Both the position numbers and the translations under genes were made by a program. The notes under the pieces were generated by a model. The model was given only the letters and a program-made list of their open reading frames with translations. It ran no database searches and was not told the origin of the DNA. From the NCBI GenBank assembly GCA_900541355.1, contig UQJU01000037.1, positions 1 to 13,710 of the forward strand: a stretch of 13,710 nt of DNA, given 5' to 3'. The DNA is from Candidatus Avelusimicrobium fimicolum (lineage in GTDB: Bacteria > Elusimicrobiota > Elusimicrobia > Elusimicrobiales > Elusimicrobiaceae). How positions within the stretch are numbered: the first letter of the stretch is position 1; each line of letters starts with the position of its first letter. Of the stretch, positions 6,925 to 12,974 are shown one piece after another.

Positions 6925-7015
6925 TCCATACCCTTTCGGGTATGGTAAAAAGCGACTCCATTTCTGGCTTCGAGACCGACCGCCTACGCGGCCCGTGCCG
7001 TTTCTTCCAAACGGC
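6872..7015 (-). ncRNA. Structured 5' leader, attenuator-like RNA (minus strand)
   Basis: Read on the minus strand, 5' to 3', the segment holds: GCCGTTT/AAACGGC hairpin (7015-6997); a small CCGC/GCGG hairpin (6991-6980); GGTCTCGAA (6977-6969); TCGC (6955-6952); an 8-bp CCATACCC/GGGTATGG hairpin with a GAAA tetraloop (6945-6926); GGCGA (6924-6920); TTGAG (6911-6907); TTCGAGACC (6903-6895); CTCAA (6894-6890); TCGCC (6882-6878); then T6 (6877-6872). GGTCTCGAA can pair perfectly (9 bp) with TTCGAGACC, together with TCGC/GCGA. Alternatively GGCGA pairs with TCGCC around the TTGAG/CTCAA hairpin to make a terminator. These states exclude each other. The T6 lies 49 bp before the lipoprotein ATG. The GNRA loop appears only on the minus strand, which sets the orientation. 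Confidence 0.55.
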
Positions 7016-7208
7016 TCCAAAAATAAGTCTTAAAACTTAAATTTTATGTTTGTGATTTTATATCTATTTCTTTCCCATTAAATTAAACGATATTATAAGG
7101 GTAAATACTCACATCACTCCCACTTGAAGAAATCTTTAAAGAAAAAACATGTGAACAAACTCCTTTTATACAATAATATTGACATGTAAAAATGCTAAAT
7201 ATAAGATT
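7016..7208. promoter_or_regulatory. AT-rich spacer with candidate promoters on both strands
   Basis: There is no gene here. On the minus strand a perfect TATAAT (7097-7092) lies about 80 bp upstream of the structured leader, but no good -35 is found at 16-18 bp. On the plus strand TTGACA (7179-7184) is followed after 17 bp by TAAGAT (7202-7207). It would fire into the 3' end of the methyltransferase gene in antisense. Both are plausible by chance in DNA this AT-rich. Confidence 0.3.
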
Positions 7209-8258
7209 TTAGTTATCATCAATATAAACATTATCAGAATCCATATAATACTTTAAATGGTTGTATATTTCCAAAGATTGATAGTAGCTAAATTTAGGAG
7301 GCAATGCGTTTCCTATAAGCAGAGCCAAAGAACTTCTGGAAATATTCTTGGGGAATTTATATTTTGGAGGAAAAGATTGCAACAGGGCGGCTTCCCTGGC
7401 GGTAATACATCTATTTTTCACCGGATGTAAAAAACGTCCTTTCGAAGGATTAAGACATCCCCCTGTAATAGTGGTAGAATAGTCATCCCACCTTAATCTT
7501 CCATAAACGTCATTGAACCCGACATTTTTTTTCTTATGACAAGAGAGCGCATATTCCTTCGGTAAATCCTTTCTGCTTCCACCATTCTTGGGAGTAAGTT
7601 TAATCCGATTCAAAACACTTTTTGTATGCCTGGGATAAATTTTATGGACAAAATCTTTGGTTTTAGACGTTGGCTCTAATGAGCCAATAGCATCTCTCAC
7701 AGTTACTTTAATATCTAATGGTTTTGCAATTTCTAAATTCCCCAAACGGGATCCCACCATAACCAATCTTTTACGATTTTGAGGAACCCCATAAGAACAA
7801 ACATTGACGATTTTTACTTTTGGATTATATCCCATTGTTTCCAATCTGTTAACAACCTCCTGAAATTTTTCATAATGCGCCAAAGCAGGAACATTTTCCA
7901 TCATAATAGTCAAAGGCCGCAAGTTCTCAACCATCCTCAAATACTCTAATATTAAATCATTCCGGGGGTCATTAACGTTTTGCAAACGATTTAATCTTCT
8001 AATGGAAGAAAATCCCTGACAAGGAGGGCATCCCGCCAACAAATGCAATGTTTTACCTTTAAGACAACGTCGAATTTCTTCTGAAGGAATTTTTCGAATA
8101 TCCCCTTCTATAATTTTTGTACGAGGATGATTCAATTTAAAAGCGGCGACCGCATCATGAGCCAATTCAACAGCCACGCAAGTATTAAAACCAGCCTCGC
8201 GCATTCCTTCCGTTAAGCCACCACAGCCAGAAAATAGATCAATAGAATTAAATTTCAT
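7209..8258 (-). CDS. dcm: DNA (cytosine-5-)-methyltransferase
   Basis: The 349-residue enzyme transfers a methyl group from SAM to C5 of cytosine in DNA. All core motifs are in normal order: I, DLFSGCGGLTEGM (7-19); IV, AGCPPCQGFSS (75-85) with the catalytic Cys; VI, MMENVP (119-124); VIII, VPQNRKRLVMVGSR (158-171); a variable target-recognition region of roughly 180-255; IX, RLRWDDYSTTITGG followed by the ITAREAALLQSFP segment; and X, IGNALPP (about 316-322). Nothing is missing, so it should be active; the recognition sequence is not readable. It is the last gene of a three-gene minus-strand operon, and its ATG overlaps the receiver-protein gene by 11 bp. No Vsr-type nuclease or restriction endonuclease follows. 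That makes it either an orphan or part of a multi-gene system in which the two upstream proteins provide control or effector functions. Confidence 0.95.
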   Translation of the reverse strand: MKFNSIDLFSGCGGLTEGMREAGFNTCVAVELAHDAVAAFKLNHPRTKIIEGDIRKIPSEEIRRCLKGKTLHLLAGCPPCQGFSSIRRLNRLQNVNDPRNDLILEYLRMVENLRPLTIMMENVPALAHYEKFQEVVNRLETMGYNPKVKIVNVCSYGVPQNRKRLVMVGSRLGNLEIAKPLDIKVTVRDAIGSLEPTSKTKDFVHKIYPRHTKSVLNRIKLTPKNGGSRKDLPKEYALSCHKKKNVGFNDVYGRLRWDDYSTTITGGCLNPSKGRFLHPVKNRCITAREAALLQSFPPKYKFPKNISRSSLALLIGNALPPKFSYYQSLEIYNHLKYYMDSDNVYIDDN

Positions 8259-9600
8259 TCTTACATATTCCTCTAATTTTATTTTTCAAAACCGTTTGCA
8301 ATTCACATCCAAAATCTGGCACCCCAACATCTGTAATATTCTTCAATATAAATTGAATTAATGGAGACAAAAAAGGTTCTGCTAAATGAATCCTATTTTG
8401 ACCTATAATGTCAGGAATATGTGTATACATTAAATGAGCCGACTCATTATTGACATCCTCTAAACGAGGAATTTCCACACCTAGAATCTCTTTTGGAAAA
8501 AGAATACCATCCTCATAGCAGACAGAACCATCTTCTGCCTTTTGTAAAAAAACTCCTGGCAGAATTGTTATATTTCCTATGCACTGAGGATTAACTATAG
8601 AAGTTATTTTAAAACCTCTAATTGCGTTTTCATTCAAATAGTTTTTTAGTCTCTCTTTTATTGTTTCCAAACGATATATAGGCACCAAGGTTAAATACCC
8701 TAAATTCTTTTTCCAAAAATCTCTCAAATGGCAATCTGACGATAAAACAAAATATAATGAATCAGAATTCTCTTTTTTTATAATATCACCTTTTCGGACA
8801 ATATTATCCTGCGGTTTCTGATATAACCTAAAATGCCATATTTTTTTCACGCAGCTCTCATCTTTTATTTCTCGGTAGGGGACCTCCAGTTTTCCCTTAA
8901 AATCACTGCTTATCAGAGCATTTTTAAAGCGCTCAGCAATAATTTCTACAAAATCCAATTTCGACAAAGCGGACTTTCCTTCTTTAGTTTCTCCAAAACA
9001 ACTAACAAACTGTTCATAAGACAACTTGTCGAAATCACTTAAAGCTTCCGATAAAGCTTGCTCTGTTTTGATTTTAAAATCACGACTGAACGCAAAGTAA
9101 AAAGATTGGCTCTTCTCTTTTATTTTTTCTTTTAGCTCAAAAACGGAATTCGGTGAATTTTTAGAAACTATAGAAAGTCGATTTTCATATTCTTTAAATT
9201 CTCCTTCTTCTAACTTGCGTGCTATAATATCACCATTGTCCGCCCCACTGAATATAGAAACAAAAGAATGCGTCTCTTTCAGCAATCGAAGCAAATTTTC
9301 CGCCGAATCAGTTGTATCGCCGACATCCCAATCAAAAACAATCACATCGGGGCTAAACAAACAATTCTGCTTATAATTAAAAAAGAAATTATGATTTCTG
9401 AAACCAGATAAAAGAAAAGATTTCTCTTCCTGCAAAGCCTCAACAAAACTCTTCAAGTCAGGATCATCCCAATCATCCAATTTCAAACAATGTCTTAAAA
9501 TATTGGAATCTATATAACCCGTCTCATCGACTTCAATATCGGTGAGACACTGCACAGGAATCTTATCATCTAATATGCAGAGGGAATACACATTGGTCAT
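8248..9600 (-). CDS. Divergent response-regulator receiver domain with long uncharacterised C-terminal region
   Basis: The 450-residue protein begins with a receiver-like fold. SLCILDDK supplies the acidic pair Asp11-Asp12, DVIVFDWDVG the likely phospho-acceptor Asp90, FVSIFSGAD the Ser/Thr switch (Ser118), and LSIVSKN the conserved Lys147. The gap between the acidic pair and Asp90 is about 40 residues longer than usual, so there is an insertion (about residues 18-75). The middle (about 160-260) looks helical. The C-terminal half (about 265-445) contains a beta-rich module, KGDIIKKENSDSLYFVLSSDCHL, then VPIYRL, a GVFLQ strand and RIHLAEPFLSPLIQFILKN. No DNA-binding domain or nuclease motif is recognised. 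The gene begins at an ATGA overlap with the kinase/ATPase stop and overlaps the methyltransferase start by 11 bp. It is therefore the likely partner of both: a phosphorylation-controlled adaptor or effector. The receiver call is from motifs; the C-terminal function is unknown. Confidence 0.7.
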   Translation of the reverse strand: MTNVYSLCILDDKIPVQCLTDIEVDETGYIDSNILRHCLKLDDWDDPDLKSFVEALQEEKSFLLSGFRNHNFFFNYKQNCLFSPDVIVFDWDVGDTTDSAENLLRLLKETHSFVSIFSGADNGDIIARKLEEGEFKEYENRLSIVSKNSPNSVFELKEKIKEKSQSFYFAFSRDFKIKTEQALSEALSDFDKLSYEQFVSCFGETKEGKSALSKLDFVEIIAERFKNALISSDFKGKLEVPYREIKDESCVKKIWHFRLYQKPQDNIVRKGDIIKKENSDSLYFVLSSDCHLRDFWKKNLGYLTLVPIYRLETIKERLKNYLNENAIRGFKITSIVNPQCIGNITILPGVFLQKAEDGSVCYEDGILFPKEILGVEIPRLEDVNNESAHLMYTHIPDIIGQNRIHLAEPFLSPLIQFILKNITDVGVPDFGCELQTVLKNKIRGICKNEI

Positions 9601-12302
9601 CTCACACCTCTTTCAGGAGTCTTTTTGAAATCAAGAGTAAACTGCGCTCCCTCCATAGAAGCAATTCGATCTTTAAAAGGCGTTTCATATATCGACGCTT
9701 TCATATTATTCAAATAAGTTTTAGAGATAAAAAGTCCTAAACCACTCGGAGGAGTCTTTAAACTATATCCTGGCTGAAACAGACTTGGCCGAATAACCTC
9801 ACTAATATCACTCCCTGAATCCGCAAACACAACGGTCCTATATTTTTTATCAAACAACACTTTAATCTGCTTACATTCTTTAGCGGCATATTTAATCCAG
9901 TAAATGCTATTATCTAACAAATTTCCAAAAACTTGATTTAATGTTGAATATTTGCCATATACAACAAAAGAGTCCTCAGGATTTATAATTTCACATTTAA
10001 TCTTCTCTTTTTCCATTCTGAGTCGATAAACTTCTAAAGCATATGTTATCGATTTTATAACATCAAACTCCATATTCTTTTCATTTCGAATAGAACGCAA
10101 GGGGCTCAGTCTCTTTAATTCAGAACGCAAAGATTGAGACGTAGCCTTTAAATCTTCTAATTTTATTCTATTGAAATCCCCGCTTTTTAACAGGCCCGAC
10201 ACACCTTCATAAAAATGAGAAGTAATTTTGTTGATTTCATGCAGCGAAATAGCAACTGCAATACCGAATCCCGCCTGTTCAATAAATAAAGATTGGGTGT
10301 CTTCTAACATCTTGATATTTTTCTGCAATTGCTTCATAGAGGCTTCCAAATTAATAATACCCGAACGCCGTTCTTCTACTTTATCCCACAAATTACTAAA
10401 AAATTGATATGGATCCGTTTCAAGAGGATAATCGCTGTTTAATACGTTTGTAAAAAATGAAGATGAAGCTTTTGCAATTTTATTTAATTTCGCAGGCTCT
10501 GTAACCAACCCCTTTGTAAGCTTGGTCATCTCATCCCTCTTTCTAATATAGACGGGCAGAACAATGGACTCTATTGCAGATGCCGCTAATTTTGCCAAAT
10601 CACTGGCAGCCTGGTTCTCCAGTAAACCTTCTCGGTTTGTCTTATCTATCAGATTAAAATTATCAATTTGGTTAAGCTCTATATTCCCTATAAAATCTCT
10701 ATAGGACAAGCGAAATCCCTGTTTAATATGCTTACGCCCCAGCCCTAACCAATCATATTCAGAACTTAACTTAGAATCAAATATCAACACGCCATCTCTA
10801 TAAACAGACACGCCTCCATAGTCATCCAAATAATCCGTAAGCACTTTATATTCCGGCAAGTCTATCCAGGCCGCCGTACGATACCAGATATCCAAATGCA
10901 TATAAAATCCCCCACATTCGGCCTTCCGCTTATGCTCGCCTACGAACCAATAGTTGGCATCATTATTATCAATGATTCTTAAATCAACATTCTTCCCTTT
11001 GATTGTTTCTGGAGGGATAAAGTCATGAGGGTGTTTAAACTTCAATTCATAACTTTCAGCAACACCTTGTTCATTAATTAAAATATCAAATACAAAATTT
11101 GCCTTGGTTTCAGAAGATATCAAAGTTGTGGGCAAGTCTTCTTGGATTTGCGGACATTCCAAGGAGGCATGGAACGATAAAGAGGGCTTAATCCCTTTAT
11201 AAGGAACAGGATTGGGAGAATTTAACTTCAAAATTGATATATTTAATTCCTGAAGTTCTTTTTCTCCCCATGAAAAACCCTTTTTACCACCATAAATAAT
11301 TAATTTTGTTCCAGAGTCCGTAGTGCCGTAATCTCGAGAAAGAGGTTCTTTAAATAAACTCACTCCTATACTGTTAAGATTAACATGCTCGCCAGTTATC
11401 TTATCAAAATCATTCCAATCTATTTTCAATACCAATTCATAAGGCATGCCTTTTGTCTTTGTTCTTAATTCTAAATACCTACCAAGTCTATGCGCCGCAA
11501 AACGACCCACCCCTTTTTCACCTAAAGGAATACGCCCTCGAGCTTTTGTTAATTCTTTTAACAAAGCGTCATAAGTTCCCAGATTTCCAGATTGTTCCGC
11601 TTTTTCCCGCTCTTTCCGTATTTGTTCTTTAATATTCGTTTTTAACGTGGAAGCAGGACGAAGCCAACCGTTTTCAACTCCATCTTTAGACATGCCACAG
11701 CCGTCATCCTCAATAATAATAACGGGCCCCGGTAAATTCGGGTATTCTTTATCTTGCGCAGAAAACAGCTCCGGCAGATTGGGAATATTTTCAATTCGCA
11801 CACGACAATAAGAAGCCCCTGCGTCAATAGAATTTTTAATCAATTCCAATACGCCAACCTTTTCTGATCCAATTAACTGTTCCCCTAAAACTTTAATCAG
11901 ATGCACATCGGACTCTATATTTAAAACAATTCCGCCATCTAAAGAAATATCTTCCAATGTTTTTTGACTAATTCTGCGAACAGCGTTCTGCGCATTATAA
12001 GTAGGACCTGACTCGCGCGGCGTATCATTTTTGTCTTTAAATGAAACTACATTTGAAAATGGTTTATAATTACATACTTTTGCAAAATAACAATTTTCTT
12101 CTCTCTTATCCTCAAAAATACTAGAAATTTCTCCTGTACCAAAATAAACTTTGGCATCCGGATCATAATATATGAATCTAACAGAACCAGAAGACAATAA
12201 CTTATAATATTTTTGAGGAAAGTGATATAACATTCCGATAAAATCATTATAGTCACTGGCAGTTCTCTTTTGCATTAATACCAAATAATTAATATTTGTC
12301 AT
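9597..12302 (-). CDS. Dual GHKL protein: MORC/MutL-like ATPase plus histidine-kinase core
   Basis: The 901-residue protein carries two ATP-binding modules. The N-terminal GHKL ATPase shows VLELIKNSIDAGA (151-163, with the Mg-binding Asn157), IIIEDDGCGM (195-204) and IPLGEKGVGRFAAHRLG (258-274), resembling MutL/MORC/Hsp90-type ATPases; a long middle region follows (about 290-590). A coiled segment (645-675) leads into a DHp-like helix, GFGIAVAISLHEINKITSHF with probable phospho-acceptor His688. The kinase core comes next: LNQVFGNLLDNSIYW (788-802), VVFADSG (824-830) and SGLGLFISKTYL (853-864). No transmembrane segment is evident, so the protein is cytoplasmic. AGGAG lies 7 nt before the ATG. 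It is the first gene of the operon and overlaps the receiver gene by ATGA. MORC/MutL-like ATPases have been noted in restriction-modification-type loci; a second, histidine-kinase core in the same chain suggests that ATP-driven DNA sensing feeds a phosphorelay. Confidence 0.85.
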   Translation of the reverse strand: MTNINYLVLMQKRTASDYNDFIGMLYHFPQKYYKLLSSGSVRFIYYDPDAKVYFGTGEISSIFEDKREENCYFAKVCNYKPFSNVVSFKDKNDTPRESGPTYNAQNAVRRISQKTLEDISLDGGIVLNIESDVHLIKVLGEQLIGSEKVGVLELIKNSIDAGASYCRVRIENIPNLPELFSAQDKEYPNLPGPVIIIEDDGCGMSKDGVENGWLRPASTLKTNIKEQIRKEREKAEQSGNLGTYDALLKELTKARGRIPLGEKGVGRFAAHRLGRYLELRTKTKGMPYELVLKIDWNDFDKITGEHVNLNSIGVSLFKEPLSRDYGTTDSGTKLIIYGGKKGFSWGEKELQELNISILKLNSPNPVPYKGIKPSLSFHASLECPQIQEDLPTTLISSETKANFVFDILINEQGVAESYELKFKHPHDFIPPETIKGKNVDLRIIDNNDANYWFVGEHKRKAECGGFYMHLDIWYRTAAWIDLPEYKVLTDYLDDYGGVSVYRDGVLIFDSKLSSEYDWLGLGRKHIKQGFRLSYRDFIGNIELNQIDNFNLIDKTNREGLLENQAASDLAKLAASAIESIVLPVYIRKRDEMTKLTKGLVTEPAKLNKIAKASSSFFTNVLNSDYPLETDPYQFFSNLWDKVEERRSGIINLEASMKQLQKNIKMLEDTQSLFIEQAGFGIAVAISLHEINKITSHFYEGVSGLLKSGDFNRIKLEDLKATSQSLRSELKRLSPLRSIRNEKNMEFDVIKSITYALEVYRLRMEKEKIKCEIINPEDSFVVYGKYSTLNQVFGNLLDNSIYWIKYAAKECKQIKVLFDKKYRTVVFADSGSDISEVIRPSLFQPGYSLKTPPSGLGLFISKTYLNNMKASIYETPFKDRIASMEGAQFTLDFKKTPERGVR

Positions 12303-12329
12303 CTTCTGGCTCCTATTGGACTTTATTTT

Positions 12330-12335
12330 ATTATA
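12330..12335 (-). promoter_or_regulatory. Candidate -10 box for the ATPase/receiver/methyltransferase operon
   Basis: A perfect TATAAT on the minus strand lies 28 bp upstream of the ATG, giving a short leader that contains the AGGAG. The -35 region at 17-18 bp (TATCTT/TTATCT) is poor, so an activator or another promoter further right is possible. Confidence 0.35.
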
Positions 12336-12455
12336 TCTAAAATACTTTATAAAAGATAATCCTCTCTACTCTTTTCATCTTTTTATCTTTGCGCATAATA
12401 TTTTCTAATATTACTTTTCAAAAGTTATAATATCATTCGCAAAACCGCTCATACT

Positions 12456-12587
12456 TCCCTGTTATGATTTTAGGGAATTTGGGTAAATTAGATAGGGGTT
12501 GCACTATACAGAAGGCCGCCCCTTTCCTTATGTAATAAGGGAAAAAATGACCGAATTCCCTGTATTTTCCCTGTTTATCAGGGAATT
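12456..12587. repeat. Cluster of TTCCCTG / CAGGGAA motifs
   Basis: TTCCCTG occurs at 12456-12462, 12556-12562 and 12567-12573. The reverse form occurs as AGGGAATT at 12473-12480 and CAGGGAATT at 12579-12587. The first two direct copies are exactly 100 bp apart and the second and third are 11 bp apart, one helical turn. AATTCCCTG (12554-12562) and CAGGGAATT (12579-12587) form a 9-bp inverted repeat. The layout resembles protein-binding arrays such as recombinase arm sites, iterons or operators. It lies just outside the AT-rich island. Confidence 0.5.
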
Positions 12588-12601
12588 GATGAATACCTTA
12601 C

Positions 12602-12628
12602 AGCCCCCGGGCTTTAACCCGGGGAGCT
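12602..12628. repeat. GC-rich hairpin (CCCCGGG/CCCGGGG)
   Basis: AGC plus CCCCGGG (12602-12611) pairs with CCCGGGG and GCT (12618-12628) with one bulged A and a 6-nt loop, CTTTAA. The flanks (CAGC... and ...AGCTTCATCCC) resemble the subterminal hairpins of IS200/IS605-type elements. No transposase gene or transposase remnant is recognisable nearby, so this is only a possibility. Confidence 0.4.
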
Positions 12629-12716
12629 TCATCCCTACTTTGAAAGCCTTATTTCGCTCATCTTAATATTTGGATAGAAAATAGATACAAAAGGCGCTCC
12701 GCAACATAAAGATATT

Positions 12717-12756
12717 CCCCGTTTGCAGGTCTAGAAGAACTATCTTTTAGACGGGG
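12717..12756. repeat. Long bulged hairpin
   Basis: CCCCG (12717-12721) pairs with CGGGG (12752-12756). Stacked on it, TCTAGAAGA (12730-12738) pairs with TCTTTTAGA (12743-12751; one G-U wobble as plus-strand RNA) around a 4-nt loop. An 8-nt one-sided bulge, TTTGCAGG, interrupts the left arm. The total is 14 bp. It has no T-run, so it is not an ordinary terminator; it could be part of a structured RNA or a mobile-element end. Confidence 0.45.
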
Positions 12757-12974
12757 AAGCAATAGCAACTAGGTAGCCGCAAGTGGACACCACCCCATAT
12801 TAAATGCTTAGAACTTTTGGAGATTTTATCCTTAATTTCTAAGCATTTTTTATTTCCTTTAGCAAAAAATCCAAACGGTTCGCGGTATTTCGGCCAGATT
12901 TTATTGTCTTCCAATACATAATCGCTTGCCAAATGGCGCAAAAGCGGCTTTTTCTCTGGCGGATTTAAGAGCAT
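12747..12974 (-). CDS. Small hypothetical ORF overlapping the end of the upstream gene
   Basis: This 75-codon frame is basic and hydrophilic in its first half (PPEKKPLLRHLASDYVLE, KYREPFGFFAKGNKK) and ends LRLPSCYCFPV. Its ATG overlaps the TAA of the larger gene (ATGCTCTTAA), which would permit reinitiation, but only GGGG precedes it. The last third runs through the 12-bp inverted repeat with T-tail and into the bulged hairpin, which argues that the true 3' end has been replaced or that this is not a gene. No family is recognised. Confidence 0.3.
   Translation of the reverse strand: MLLNPPEKKPLLRHLASDYVLEDNKIWPKYREPFGFFAKGNKKCLEIKDKISKSSKHLIWGGVHLRLPSCYCFPV
12802..12853 (+). terminator. 12-bp inverted repeat with T-tail, plus-strand terminator-like
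   Basis: AAATGCTTAGAA (12802-12813) and TTCTAAGCATTT (12837-12848) are perfect complements around a 23-nt loop. On the plus strand the stem runs into T6. It would end a plus-strand transcript coming from the hairpin region to its left, where no gene is visible. It also lies inside the small minus-strand ORF. Confidence 0.5.

Larger units (their letters stand above)
12336..12746. other. Gene-free stretch right of the operon
   Basis: No coding region is supported on either strand. The left part (to about 12450) is AT-rich promoter-like DNA. The rest holds the repeat cluster and hairpins listed separately, and a small CCTTAT/ATAAGG palindrome at 12526-12540. Confidence 0.5.

Noticed and set aside
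6730..6948. 72-codon plus-strand frame opposite the lipoprotein signal region
   Set aside because: It is a shadow of the lipoprotein and leader on the other strand, with no ribosome site.
6838..7020. 60-codon minus-strand frame across the leader
   Set aside because: It coincides with the self-complementary leader elements; its Gly/Arg/Ser-rich text is better explained by hairpins than by a protein.
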